A stretch of DNA of 64,000 nt from Sulfurospirillum sp. (GTDB lineage: Bacteria; Campylobacterota; Campylobacteria; Campylobacterales; Sulfurospirillaceae): positions 33,397 to 97,396 of the forward strand of contig JADGDR010000009.1 in NCBI GenBank assembly GCA_016744795.1. The letters are read 5' to 3'. The notes beneath the pieces are model-generated. The model was not told where the DNA came from. It did not search any database and saw only the letters and a list, made by a program, of their open reading frames with translations. Of the stretch, positions 37,469 through 48,005 are shown piece after piece (within the stretch, counting starts at the first letter, position 1; every line of letters begins with the position of its first letter). The position numbers and the translations under genes were made by a program.

Positions 37469-37619
37469 AACATTAATTGTTTTTAGAATAGTTGTTACTG
37501 CTAAGGACTTTAATTTGCCATGAGATAAGTTTTCAAAAAAGAATAAGATTTAAATTTCTAAAGAAATAAAAAGTTATTTTTAGATAGAATGAAATCAAAA
37601 ACTACAATAGAGGCAATAT

Positions 37620-38723
37620 ATGCTACTTCTTACACCTGGTCCAACACCAGTTCCTGAAGAAATCAGGATGGCTATGAGTGAGCCAACAATACACCACAGA
37701 ACACCAGAATTTGAAGAAATTTTTGCTAAAACAAGGGTTTTGTTAAAAGAACTTTTTAATATGCCTGAGGTTTTAATGTTAGCTAGTACGGGAACAGGGG
37801 CAATGGAAGCTACTGTTTTAAATCTTTGTAAAAGCAAGGCTTTGACAATTAATGCAGGTAAATTTGGTGAAAGATTTGGAAAAATTTGTGAATCTTATGG
37901 TAAAGATTATACTGAATTAAAATATGCTTGGGATACTCCTGCAAACGTGGAAGAGATAATCGATACAATAAAAAAAGATGAAAAAATAGATGCTATTTTT
38001 ATTCAAGTTTGTGAGAGTGCAGGAGGATTAAGACATCCTGTTGAAGAAATTGCAAAAAAGTTAAAAGAGATACGACCAAATATTATGGTTATAGCTGATG
38101 GCATAACTGCTGTTGGTGTAGAAAAAGTTGATTCTACTTATATAGATGCTCTTATAAGTGGAAGTCAAAAAGCTTTGATGTTACCTCCAGGACTTGCTCT
38201 TATAGGTCTAAGTCAAAGTGCTATCAAAGTTATAGAAGAGGGTGGTGTAGGTTATTACTTGAATCTAAAAACTGAATTAAAACAACAGCAAAAAAATACA
38301 ACAGCATATACAGCAGCAACGACTCTAATAATAGGGCTAAAAGCTATGTTAGAGAAGTTACATGTAGAGGGTTTTGATAAGTTATATAATGATACTAAAA
38401 AACGTTCACTTGCAACTAAAAAAGCTTTAAAAGAGATAGGATTAAATATCTTTCCAAAATCTCCAGCAGATGCAATGAGTGCAGTTTATGATAAAGAAGC
38501 TGCTAGAATTAGAACAATATTAAAAACAAAGTATAATGTAAACATAGCTGGTGGACAAGACCATGTTAAAACTACACTTTTTAGAATAAATCATATGGGA
38601 TTAGTAGCCAACTATGAAACTGCATGGACGCTTAATGCAATTGAGATGGTTCTTGAAGAGATAGGACGACGTCCTTACGATGGAACTGCAAATGCTATTT
38701 TTACAAAAGAGATAACAAAATGA
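37620..38723 (+). CDS. Alanine-glyoxylate / serine-pyruvate type aminotransferase
   Basis: 367 residues of PLP fold-type I, class V. The N-terminus is 'LLLTPGPTPVPEEI', then 'HHRTPEFEEI' and 'TGTGAMEATVLNL', with the PLP Lys in 'ISGSQKALMLPPGL'. Substrates could be alanine, serine, glyoxylate or phosphoserine-type compounds. It overlaps the hisZ-like gene by 4 bp. Confidence 0.88.
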   Translation: MLLLTPGPTPVPEEIRMAMSEPTIHHRTPEFEEIFAKTRVLLKELFNMPEVLMLASTGTGAMEATVLNLCKSKALTINAGKFGERFGKICESYGKDYTELKYAWDTPANVEEIIDTIKKDEKIDAIFIQVCESAGGLRHPVEEIAKKLKEIRPNIMVIADGITAVGVEKVDSTYIDALISGSQKALMLPPGLALIGLSQSAIKVIEEGGVGYYLNLKTELKQQQKNTTAYTAATTLIIGLKAMLEKLHVEGFDKLYNDTKKRSLATKKALKEIGLNIFPKSPADAMSAVYDKEAARIRTILKTKYNVNIAGGQDHVKTTLFRINHMGLVANYETAWTLNAIEMVLEEIGRRPYDGTANAIFTKEITK

Positions 38724-39559
38724 TAGAAGAACATGAAATACCAATAGGAAGTAGGCTTTACTTCGGTAAAAGTGCTAAACTCAAAAGAGAGATAGAAGCA
38801 AAAGGAAGTGAACTTTTAGAAGAAGCTGGTTTTGAAGAGATAGTGACTCCATTCTTCTCTTATCATCAGCATAAAAGTTTAAATGAAAAAGAGATTATTC
38901 GTTTTTCAGATGAACAAAATAATCTAGTATCGCTTAGGGCTGACAGCACGCTTGATGTTGTAAGACTTATGACTAAAAGACTTGGACGTAGTACAAAACA
39001 GAATAAGTGGTTTTATATACAACCAGTTTTTAGATACCCGAGTTTGGAAATCAACCAAATAGGTGCAGAGTTTATAGGGAATAATGATTTAAGTTCGAGT
39101 ATAGGGCTTTGTGGAGAAGTTTTCAAAAAGTTTGATTTGAATCCATTAGTTCACATAAGTAATATAAAGATACCAAAGATAATTGCTGAGGAGTTAAATC
39201 TAGATTTAAGTGTATTTGAAAGAGCAGAGCTTCAAAAAATACTCTCTTTAAATATAGATTGGCTTGAAAAGCTTGCTTGTTTACAAAAAATGCAAGATAT
39301 AGATGAGGTCATAAAAGTAGTTCCAGCTAATATAAAAGTAGAGTTAGAAAAAATGAAAGCACTTTATGAAAAATTAGAGTATAAAAACGTACATTTTTCA
39401 CCTCTATACTACGTTAATATGAGATACTATGATGAACTATTTTTTAGGTTTATTGAAAACAATAGTACTTTAGCAAAAGGCGGAAGTTACAAAAGTGAGG
39501 GGATAGAGTCTACAGGTTTTGGACTTTATACAGATGCATTAATAGAGACTATTTTATAG
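38720..39559 (+). CDS. hisZ: HisZ-like ATP phosphoribosyltransferase regulatory subunit
   Basis: 279 residues resembling the class II aminoacyl-tRNA synthetase catalytic core of histidyl-tRNA synthetase ('VSLRADSTLDVVRLMTKR' and 'NKWFYIQPVFRYPS') but without a tRNA-binding domain. Such short paralogues act as HisZ, the regulatory partner of short-form HisG. Whether HisG is short in this organism cannot be seen here. It is coupled to the aminotransferase and followed by purA after 96 bp that include the interspersed repeat. Confidence 0.75.
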   Translation: MIEEHEIPIGSRLYFGKSAKLKREIEAKGSELLEEAGFEEIVTPFFSYHQHKSLNEKEIIRFSDEQNNLVSLRADSTLDVVRLMTKRLGRSTKQNKWFYIQPVFRYPSLEINQIGAEFIGNNDLSSSIGLCGEVFKKFDLNPLVHISNIKIPKIIAEELNLDLSVFERAELQKILSLNIDWLEKLACLQKMQDIDEVIKVVPANIKVELEKMKALYEKLEYKNVHFSPLYYVNMRYYDELFFRFIENNSTLAKGGSYKSEGIESTGFGLYTDALIETIL

Positions 39560-39590
39560 TCACTTCTTTGCAAGGCGAAAGCTTTAGTGA
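39556..39590. repeat. Interspersed 35-bp repeat, copy 2 (hisZ-purA gap)
   Basis: Partner of 19032-19065 (29 of 35 aligned positions). It has TCACT (39560-39564) and AGTGA (39586-39590) inverted ends and a central AAGGC-GAAA-GCTTT hairpin with a GNRA-type loop. It starts at the hisZ stop codon and ends 65 bp before purA. Confidence 0.55.
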
Positions 39591-39643
39591 TTGGGAAAGA
39601 TTAGGACTTAGTTCAAATCTTTTTAGAATTAAATATATAATGA

Positions 39644-40906
<1,263 letters not shown>

Positions 40907-41011
40907 GTAGATGAATAAAATAAAAATTAAAAGATTACAGTTTGAAATATTATTACTTTATAATTGGATATTTGTGTATAATTTTATAAAGACAATAAAA
41001 GGGATAAAGCA

Positions 41012-41944
41012 ATGAAAGTTGGTGGGTTATTTGCAGGTATTGGTGGAATAGAACTTGGTTTTAAAAAAGCAGGTTTTGATATTTCATGGGCAAATGAAAT
41101 TGATAAAAATGCATCTATTACTTATCGTCACAATCATAAGCATAAACTTTTTGAAAAAGATTTAAAAGATTTAAAAACATCAGAAGTAAGCTCTATAGAT
41201 ATTTTAACAGGGGGATTTCCTTGTCAAGCATTTTCTATAGCAGGGCAACAAAAAGGTTTTAATGATGATAGAGGAAATGTATTTTTTGAGATTTTGAGAT
41301 TTATTGATGATTTAAAACCAAAAGTTGTATTTTTAGAAAATGTAAAAAACTTATTAGGACATGATAAAGGACAAACTTTTAAGCGTATTACTAATGAGCT
41401 TGAGAATAGAGGATATATTATTAGTTATAAAATTTTAAATTCTTCAGAATATGGTAATGTTCCACAAAATAGAGAAAGAATATATATCGTTGCATTTAAA
41501 GATAAAAATATCGCTTTAAATTTTTCTTTTCCAGAAGTAAAAAAATTAAATAAAAAAATATCTGATTTGATTGAAGCAAAAGTAGATGAAAAGTTTTATT
41601 ATACAAATAGTCGTTATTATGAACAATTAAAAGATGAAATGAAAAACAAGGATAGTGTTTATCAATGGAGACGAGTTTATGTAAGAGAAAATAAAAGTAA
41701 ACTTTGTCCTACTCTAACAGCAAATATGGGAACAGGTGGACATAATGTGCCTTTGATTATAGATGATATTGATATAAGAAAATTGACCCCTAGAGAATGT
41801 GCTAGATTCCAAGGATATGATGAAACTTTTATATTTCCTGAATCTCTAGCAAATTCATCTTTATATAAACAAATAGGTAATTCAGTTACAGTTACAGTAA
41901 TAGAAGCTATAGCTAACGAAATAAAAAAAGCTTGTAATCTATAA
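41012..41944 (+). CDS. DNA (cytosine-5-)-methyltransferase of a type II restriction-modification system
   Basis: 310 residues with the ordered motifs of m5C methyltransferases: I 'GLFAGIGGIELGF' (SAM binding), IV 'GGFPCQAFS' (catalytic Cys), VI 'FLENVKNL', VIII 'VPQNRERIYIVAF' and X 'QIGNSV'. The target-recognition region lies between about residues 190 and 245; its specificity cannot be read by eye. The stop overlaps the start of the next gene by one base. A 34-codon ORF (40911-41015) overlaps its start but is probably fortuitous. Confidence 0.94.
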   Translation: MKVGGLFAGIGGIELGFKKAGFDISWANEIDKNASITYRHNHKHKLFEKDLKDLKTSEVSSIDILTGGFPCQAFSIAGQQKGFNDDRGNVFFEILRFIDDLKPKVVFLENVKNLLGHDKGQTFKRITNELENRGYIISYKILNSSEYGNVPQNRERIYIVAFKDKNIALNFSFPEVKKLNKKISDLIEAKVDEKFYYTNSRYYEQLKDEMKNKDSVYQWRRVYVRENKSKLCPTLTANMGTGGHNVPLIIDDIDIRKLTPRECARFQGYDETFIFPESLANSSLYKQIGNSVTVTVIEAIANEIKKACNL

Positions 41945-43068
41945 TGTTTTATAAAACTCAAATAAAAGAACAAAAGGACAAATATAGAGAATATCTTCAA
42001 ATAATAGGCAGCCTTTCTAATTTGTTTTCTTCTTCTGTAATACCATACTTGTATTACCGTATTGCAGAAAAGATGTTTTGCAAAGCTTTTGAAGCTAAAG
42101 ACTTATCAAGAGGTGATGTTTCTTTTGATGCACAAAAAGGTTCTTTAGGTATAGGGTTAAAAACATTTCTTAGAAGCAATAATAAAAGTATTCAAAAAAT
42201 AGCGGAATTTAATAGAGATAGAGACTTATATAATCATTTAATTGATGTAGATAAAATTAAAAAAATTTCAGAATTAAGAAATGCAAGAATAGACTTTACT
42301 AACAGTTTATATAATATTGATGATTCTATATATCATTGTGTTGTAAGAGATAAGGGAAATTTTTTTATTTATGAAGAAAAAACGAATAAAATTGATATAA
42401 ATTCAATAACAGATGTAAAACAAAAAAAATCATCAATATTCTTTAATGATGGTATATATGAATATAGTTTTTCTTTATCCAAAAGTACATTAATGAAAAG
42501 GTTTAATACATCTTCTTTTGTTGATAGTTTTAAAGTTGATATTTTGGAAAATCCTTTAGAGGCATTGTTTAGTTTAGTACAAAAAGATCTTGGATATATG
42601 ACATCTTCACGAATAAAAAAAACAGTATATTTACCATTATATGGTAGCAATAATAAAGTGTATGAAAGAAGTGGATTAAACCAATGGAATGCGAATGGTA
42701 GAGTAAGACATTATGATGAAGTTTATATTCCTATACCACAGAATTTTTATAAATATCAATCAGATTTTTTTCCTCAAAAAGATATAATTTTTACTATGAA
42801 ATTACCTAATGGAAAATCCATGGATATGAAACTATGTCAAGAAAATAATAAAGCTTTAATGTCAAATCCGAATAAAGAATTAGGAAAATGGATATTAAGA
42901 GACTTATTTAAATTGAGTGATGGCGAATTAGTTACAGATAATATTTTTAAGTTATATGGTGTTGATTCTGTCAGAATAGATAAACTTAGTAGTTTAAAAT
43001 ATGAGATAAATTTTGCTAAAATTGGAAGTTATGAGTCGTTTATTATGAAACAAGAATCAGGTATATAA
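41944..43068 (+). CDS. Putative type II restriction endonuclease
   Basis: 374 residues, assigned mainly from its position: directly coupled (1-bp overlap) behind the m5C methyltransferase. Around residues 58-74 the sequence 'DVSFDAQKGSLGIGLKTF' contains an acidic residue followed by a G-x-G-x-K element, consistent with a PD-(D/E)xK-like nuclease core, though this is not proven. It is not clearly a relative of a family I can name. It is AT-rich and lysine-rich. Target sequence unknown. Confidence 0.7.
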   Translation: MFYKTQIKEQKDKYREYLQIIGSLSNLFSSSVIPYLYYRIAEKMFCKAFEAKDLSRGDVSFDAQKGSLGIGLKTFLRSNNKSIQKIAEFNRDRDLYNHLIDVDKIKKISELRNARIDFTNSLYNIDDSIYHCVVRDKGNFFIYEEKTNKIDINSITDVKQKKSSIFFNDGIYEYSFSLSKSTLMKRFNTSSFVDSFKVDILENPLEALFSLVQKDLGYMTSSRIKKTVYLPLYGSNNKVYERSGLNQWNANGRVRHYDEVYIPIPQNFYKYQSDFFPQKDIIFTMKLPNGKSMDMKLCQENNKALMSNPNKELGKWILRDLFKLSDGELVTDNIFKLYGVDSVRIDKLSSLKYEINFAKIGSYESFIMKQESGI

Positions 43069-43071
43069 AAC

Positions 43072-43140
43072 ATGAATAAAAATAGAAGACCCCAAGCTCT
43101 AGCTCAAAAGAAAGAGACTTACAGGAGGATTCTAACTTGA
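43072..43140 (+). other. Possible remnant or tiny ORF between the RM genes and fliJ
   Basis: A 22-codon reading frame (MNKNRRPQALAQ... ending RRILT) just after the endonuclease gene. Its first ten bases ATGAATAAAA also occur at 40911-40920, just after purA, so the RM pair is flanked by a 10-bp direct repeat. It could be a displaced bit of the original purA-fliJ intergenic region. A Shine-Dalgarno-like CAGGAGGA at its 3' end faces no convincing gene. Confidence 0.25.
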
Positions 43141-43176
43141 TTATATCAAAATTTTGTTTAATAGTGTAAAAGTCAA

Positions 43177-43599
43177 ATGACTAGTAAATTCACACCCATT
43201 GCAAAAGTAAGAAAACAACAACGTGATATGGTGGAGACTCGTTTGGCTAAGGCTCGCTTTGAGAAGCATGAGATTGAACAAAAGCTTGTGTCTACATGTA
43301 AAGAGATAGATGAAACAAAAATTCCCACTAGTGGTGATATTTCTTTGATGAATATGGTTAGAGAGAGATTGGCTATAATAAGAAAAGAAAAAGATACTTT
43401 AGAAGAGAGTTTATTCATAAAAGAGACGGAGATACAACAACTTCGAGATAAGTATAAAAGAGCTCATCTTGAGTATGAAAAAATAAAATATCTTGAAGAG
43501 CAAGACTTTCAAGAGTGGATGGAAAAAATTAAAAAAGATGAGAATTTAGAGATGGACGAGATTTCTAATATTTTGTTTGTCAATAAGGGGAAAAATTGA
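43177..43599 (+). CDS. FliJ-like flagellar export coiled-coil protein
   Basis: 140 residues, almost entirely heptad-rich helix, with the size and charge pattern of FliJ, the central stalk of the flagellar export ATPase complex. FliJ proteins diverge strongly, so the call rests on the coiled coil plus the adjoining motE-type gene, a pairing common in Campylobacterota. Its stop overlaps the TTG start of the next gene. Confidence 0.65.
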   Translation: MTSKFTPIAKVRKQQRDMVETRLAKARFEKHEIEQKLVSTCKEIDETKIPTSGDISLMNMVRERLAIIRKEKDTLEESLFIKETEIQQLRDKYKRAHLEYEKIKYLEEQDFQEWMEKIKKDENLEMDEISNILFVNKGKN

Positions 43600-44111
43600 G
43601 AATTTTAGTTATTGCATTTATGTTTTGTACAGTAGTTTTTGCGCAGACTATTGATTGTACTAAGGTTTTTGAAGAGAGAAAGGTTGAGCTTTTAAAAGAG
43701 ATAGAGAAGATAGATGAAGCAAGACAATCTTTTGAAGCACTCCAAGCAGCTACTAATGCTCTATTTGATAAACAAAAAGCAAAACTAGATTCTCAAAGAG
43801 CAGATATAGATAATACTAAGCGCGAGATAACAAGTAAAGAAGATAGCATTAAAAAGATGCTTGAAGATAATAAAAAACTTCTTGAAGCTATAAATGGTGC
43901 AAAAAACGACAAAATAAGTGAAACCTATTCTAAAATGAAAGATTCAGCAGCAGCAAGTATTTTAGCAGAGTTGTCTACTTCTGAAGCTGCAGCAGTTTTA
44001 TTTACATTACAAGCGAAAAAAATGTCAAAGATTATGGCAAAAATGGATCCTAAAAAAGCTTCAAAAATAACCCAAAGATTAGTCCTTGGACCTCCTTTTA
44101 AAAAAGAATAA
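43596..44111 (+). CDS. MotE-like flagellar stator chaperone / PDP-type protein
   Basis: 171 residues: a signal peptide (about 1-17), a long coiled coil (about 25-105), then an MgtE-N-like helical domain ('STSEAAAVLFTLQAKKMSKI' in part and 'MDPKKASKITQRL'). This matches MotE, the periplasmic chaperone that stabilises MotC in H. pylori and C. jejuni. TTG start at 43596, overlapping the fliJ stop. Confidence 0.75.
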   Translation: MRILVIAFMFCTVVFAQTIDCTKVFEERKVELLKEIEKIDEARQSFEALQAATNALFDKQKAKLDSQRADIDNTKREITSKEDSIKKMLEDNKKLLEAINGAKNDKISETYSKMKDSAAASILAELSTSEAAAVLFTLQAKKMSKIMAKMDPKKASKITQRLVLGPPFKKE

Positions 44112-44174
44112 TTAACATGGTATTAAAGCAAAAAAACATATAATAATAAAAATTTTATTAAAAAAAGGTATTAT

Positions 44175-45599
44175 GTGCAAAAATTAAATAAAATAAATTT
44201 ACTTGGAGTTATGGTAGGGTGTACAATTTTAGCAGGCTGTGCTGGAACTACACCAAATTTAGGGAGTCTTGGTAAATCAAATAATTACGAAAGTAGCGTT
44301 AAAACAGGCAATTATAAAAAAGCTGTTAAAGAGTTAAAACATAATCAAAAAGATGATTTATTATGGTACATGGATGCTGGGCTTATTTCAAAGTATGCAA
44401 AAGACCATAATGCAACAATAACTTTTTTTGATAAATCTGAAGAAAAAATAAAACAATATGATAAAGAAGTTTTGGCTGGAACTATTTTAGCCAATATTGG
44501 AGCTGTTATAACTAATGATACTTTTATGGATTATAGACCTAGGATCTATGAAGGTGTTATGGTAAATACCTATAAAGGTATAGATTTTTTAAATAACGGC
44601 GATAAAGTAAATGCAAGGATTGAATTTAACCGTGCATTGGAAAGACAAAGAAGAGCAAAAGATTTTTTTGCTAAAGAGATTTCTCAAGAACAAGAGAAAA
44701 TAAAAAAAGAAGAGATTCATCAAGCGAAAAAGAATAAGATTAATCCAAATAAACTTAAAGAAGTAGCACGTAATAAAAATACAAAAAGTATAATTGAAAA
44801 AAATTACTCAAATCTTTTTGCATTTAAAGCCTACCCAGATTTTGTAAATCCATTTAGTAGTTATATGTCAGGATTGTTTTTTCTAAGTGTAGGAGATTAT
44901 GCTAAGGCTTCTGATATCTTAAAAGAAACTTATGGTATGATAAAAGACAATGAGGAAGCTAGTGAGTATGTTAAAAAAGATTTAGAGTATGCCTTAAAAG
45001 CCAATTCTTCTATCAATATGAGAGCTTCTAAACACTATGCATGGGTTATTTTTGCAAATGGAGAGGGACCAAACAAAGAAGAATTAAGATTTGATATTCC
45101 ACTTTTTTTAGTTACAAAAAAAGTACATTATGCCGGTATCGCTCTACCAACATTTAAAGAAAAATCAGTTGCTTTTTCTAATTTAATAGTAAAAAATGGT
45201 AAAAATAGTAAGCATACTAAACAAATAGCAAGTATGGATAAAATCATTAAAGCAGAGTTTCAAAAAAGATTTCCTATTATAATGACAAGAGCTATCATAA
45301 GAACTACAACTCAAACCTTAATGCAATATGAGTTGCAAAAACAAGGTGGTTTGCTTGGAGGAATTATTGGCTCAGTTTATCAAGGTTTTATGAATCGTGC
45401 AGATACAAGACAGTGGAAAACTTTGCCAAAGAACTTTCAAATAGCAAGAGTTCCCATGAATAGTCCAATAATTAGTATAGGCTTTCCATTAGCTAAAAAA
45501 CATTTAGAGTTTAATTTAGATGTAAATAAAAATCATATTTTATTTATACGCATTCCAACAAAAAATTCAAAGGAGATTGTAAGTGAAGTATCTTTCTAA
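44175..45599 (+). CDS. COG3014-like lipoprotein with TPR-like repeats
   Basis: 474 residues, GTG start. A signal peptide with lipobox 'ILAGC' makes Cys22 the lipidation site. Helical repeats follow at about 45-270 ('GNYKKAVKELKHNQKDDLLWYMDAG' in part, then a repeat-like 'GDKVNARIEFNRAL'). The C-terminal half is less regular. It is the first gene of a five-gene envelope operon and overlaps the next gene by 17 bp. No function is established for the family; the neighbouring LpoB homologue points to peptidoglycan or outer-membrane work. Confidence 0.7.
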   Translation: MQKLNKINLLGVMVGCTILAGCAGTTPNLGSLGKSNNYESSVKTGNYKKAVKELKHNQKDDLLWYMDAGLISKYAKDHNATITFFDKSEEKIKQYDKEVLAGTILANIGAVITNDTFMDYRPRIYEGVMVNTYKGIDFLNNGDKVNARIEFNRALERQRRAKDFFAKEISQEQEKIKKEEIHQAKKNKINPNKLKEVARNKNTKSIIEKNYSNLFAFKAYPDFVNPFSSYMSGLFFLSVGDYAKASDILKETYGMIKDNEEASEYVKKDLEYALKANSSINMRASKHYAWVIFANGEGPNKEELRFDIPLFLVTKKVHYAGIALPTFKEKSVAFSNLIVKNGKNSKHTKQIASMDKIIKAEFQKRFPIIMTRAIIRTTTQTLMQYELQKQGGLLGGIIGSVYQGFMNRADTRQWKTLPKNFQIARVPMNSPIISIGFPLAKKHLEFNLDVNKNHILFIRIPTKNSKEIVSEVSF

Positions 45600-46017
45600 A
45601 ATAGTTTTAATTTCATTATTAGGACTTATGTTTTTAGGTTGTCAAAAACAGCCAGTTGCGAGTTATGTTAACACTCATGTTACTATTGATAAAAGTTTAA
45701 CTAATCAAATTGTTGTAGTAAATTCGATTAGTAGGAAAAGAGTTGATTCTCTTTTAGAAGTACAATTTACTTTGAAAAATCGTTTGGCTCATACAAGTTT
45801 TGATGCCTTATATCAGATTCAATGGTTTGATAAAGATGGATTCGTAATTAAAAGTATTACAGATACATTTATGCCAATTCATTTACCACCTTTAGAAGAA
45901 AAAGTCATTAGCCTTATATCTTCATCTCCAAAAGCATTAACATATAAAGTAGTTATAGTAGATTACGAAAAAAATAAAAAAAGGGTTCCAAATGAAAATA
46001 TTAAAAACGACAATTAA
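45583..46017 (+). CDS. YcfL-family lipoprotein (DUF1425)
   Basis: 144 residues, GTG start at 45583. Signal peptide with lipobox 'MFLGC' (Cys20), then a beta-rich domain ('QIVVVNSISRKRVDSLLEVQFTL' in part). In E. coli, ycfL lies next to lpoB, and the same adjacency is seen here. It overlaps lpoB by 26 bp. Confidence 0.78.
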   Translation: MKYLSKIVLISLLGLMFLGCQKQPVASYVNTHVTIDKSLTNQIVVVNSISRKRVDSLLEVQFTLKNRLAHTSFDALYQIQWFDKDGFVIKSITDTFMPIHLPPLEEKVISLISSSPKALTYKVVIVDYEKNKKRVPNENIKNDN

Positions 46018-46621
46018 AACAGTTTTACTAGCATCAGTTACTGCAATGTTATTTAGTGGATGTGCAGATCAGCCAAGATATATAGATGCAAATCATCCTG
46101 AAACAAATAAAGCTCAAACCATGGGTTTGGATTACCAAGATTTTAGAAAAGCTTCAATAGAAGCATCTCAATCAATGTTACGTTCAGGGGCTTTAAACAG
46201 ACAAGGTGGAGGAAGATATGTTTTAACAATATCAACTCTAATTAATGATACAACTCAAAGAATTGACATGGATCAGCTGATAAAAAGTATAAGAATGTCA
46301 TTACTTCAAAGTGGAAAAGTAGTTGTTACAACAGCCGTAAGAGCTGGTGGAGCCGAAGACAATATGAGCTATGATGCAAGAAAATTGAGAAATTCAGATG
46401 AATTTAACCAAAGAACTGTAGCAAAAAAAGGGCAAATGATTGCTCCTGATTTTTCATTGTCTGGTAAAATTATCCAAAGAAATGCAAAGTTATCTAATGG
46501 TGATATGAAAGTAGATTATTACATTCAATTAACACTTACTGACATAAAAACTGGTCTTGCGTATTGGGAAGGTGAAACGATTATTTCAAAAGAGGGTACC
46601 AATAAAACGGTAAATTGGTAA
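45992..46621 (+). CDS. lpoB: Penicillin-binding-protein activator LpoB-like lipoprotein
   Basis: 209 residues. Lipobox 'LFSGC' puts the lipid at Cys24. The rest is the TolB-N-like LpoB domain ('YVLTISTLINDTTQRIDMD' and 'LLQSGKVVVTT'). In E. coli LpoB reaches from the outer membrane to activate PBP1B transglycosylase; whether a PBP1B with a UB2H-type docking domain exists in this organism cannot be told from the window. The C-terminus 'ISKEGTNKTVNW' is typical of the family. Confidence 0.82.
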   Translation: MKILKTTIKTVLLASVTAMLFSGCADQPRYIDANHPETNKAQTMGLDYQDFRKASIEASQSMLRSGALNRQGGGRYVLTISTLINDTTQRIDMDQLIKSIRMSLLQSGKVVVTTAVRAGGAEDNMSYDARKLRNSDEFNQRTVAKKGQMIAPDFSLSGKIIQRNAKLSNGDMKVDYYIQLTLTDIKTGLAYWEGETIISKEGTNKTVNW

Positions 46622-46632
46622 AAGGAAAAGCT

Positions 46633-47997
46633 ATGAATAGAATTATATTTGGTTTTTTAAGTGTATGTTTAGTTAGTAGTTTTTCATTTGGGGCAATTAC
46701 TCAAGACAATTTAGTGGTGCAGAAGCAAGATGTAAGTGAACAAAACAAGATGTCTGATCCAAAAAGTGTTAATAATGCGACCGATAACATTGAAGATTGG
46801 GCATATGATGCTATTGCTAAGTTTGGTGTTAGTGAATTTGGCGAGCATAATGGAAAATTTTTCTTTTTTGCTTCACAAAGTGTTTCACTAAAGCCAATTG
46901 ACCCACAATTTGGAGATGCGTTAATTAATGCTTATGATAAGGCATTAATGAAATTACAAAATAAATATTTGATGACTAGGTTTGGAAGGGTAGTAACTGA
47001 GAAATTAAAATCTTTTTATTCTGATAGATCAAGTAATGCAAAAATTTTAGAACTTCCTAATACTTCAGCAAAAAACTATTTAGGAAAAGTATTAAAGATT
47101 ATTGATAAGCATTTAGATGTTAAAGAAAAAACGCTTGATAAAGAGTTAATTAAGTTAGGAACTAGCCCTGAATCTTTAGCAAAAATGACTCCTAAAATGA
47201 AAAAAGATATTTTTAGAGATAAATTTTTGAAAAATACACTGAGACAGGCATCTGGAAGTATTGCAGGATTGTTTCCTATTCAAACTTCTGTAGCAGTCGA
47301 TTCAAATGGACAATATGTCGTAGGAATTATTGCAATTGCTACTTCTAAAACAATTCAAATTGCTAAAGACATTAGGCTTCAAAGAAAATCCATAGTAAAA
47401 GGGAATGGAAGAGATGTTAAAGAGTTAATTCCAAGCGATAAAAATGAATATTTAAGTACATTTGGCGTTAGACTAGCTTACGATACAGATGGAACTCCTA
47501 TGATTATCTCTTATGGTTTAGGTTCATATTCTAGCGAGGGTGATAGCTATATTGCAGACCAATTAAAAACAGAAGCAAAAGATAATGCTTTAAGTAATGC
47601 AGATGGTCAATTAGCAGAAATAGTTAATGGTTTTATGAATACTAAAGAGAGTAGAACTGCTGGTGAAGAGATTAGAAAATATGTTGAGCGAGATATGAGA
47701 GCAGATTCTGATACGATTGAAAGAACAATAAAAAACATTATTAAGATAACAAACAATAGTGCAAATAGTTATGCTTCAATGAGCTTAAAAGGTGTTAATA
47801 CGATTAAAACTTGGAGATTCACTACAAAAGAGGGCGTTAAATTTGTAGGTGTTGTGAGAGTGTGGAAATACAAAGCATTAAAAGCTATTAACGATTTTAA
47901 TAATAAAAAATATAATTCATCAAAACATAAATCTAAACAAGCACATGCTTCTTCTTTGCAACAGAGTAAAGTTGTTAATGATGTTGATGATTTTTAG
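46633..47997 (+). CDS. Exported protein, DUF6844-like, in the lpoB operon
   Basis: 454 residues with a signal peptide ('FLSVCLVSSFSFG') and no lipobox. Start chosen at ATG 46633, 5 bp after AAAGGAAAAG; the in-frame GTG 18 bp upstream overlaps lpoB and is less likely. The mature part is alpha/beta, with no enzymatic motif recognised, and a Lys/Ser-rich tail. It lies between lpoB and the CsgG/FlgT-like gene. No function known. Confidence 0.7.
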   Translation: MNRIIFGFLSVCLVSSFSFGAITQDNLVVQKQDVSEQNKMSDPKSVNNATDNIEDWAYDAIAKFGVSEFGEHNGKFFFFASQSVSLKPIDPQFGDALINAYDKALMKLQNKYLMTRFGRVVTEKLKSFYSDRSSNAKILELPNTSAKNYLGKVLKIIDKHLDVKEKTLDKELIKLGTSPESLAKMTPKMKKDIFRDKFLKNTLRQASGSIAGLFPIQTSVAVDSNGQYVVGIIAIATSKTIQIAKDIRLQRKSIVKGNGRDVKELIPSDKNEYLSTFGVRLAYDTDGTPMIISYGLGSYSSEGDSYIADQLKTEAKDNALSNADGQLAEIVNGFMNTKESRTAGEEIRKYVERDMRADSDTIERTIKNIIKITNNSANSYASMSLKGVNTIKTWRFTTKEGVKFVGVVRVWKYKALKAINDFNNKKYNSSKHKSKQAHASSLQQSKVVNDVDDF

Positions 47998-48005
47998 GGG
48001 TTAAA

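Noticed and set aside
40911..41015. A 34-codon frame overlapping the methyltransferase start
   Set aside because: It has low-complexity Lys/Ile-rich content and no Shine-Dalgarno sequence; it is probably chance in AT-rich DNA.
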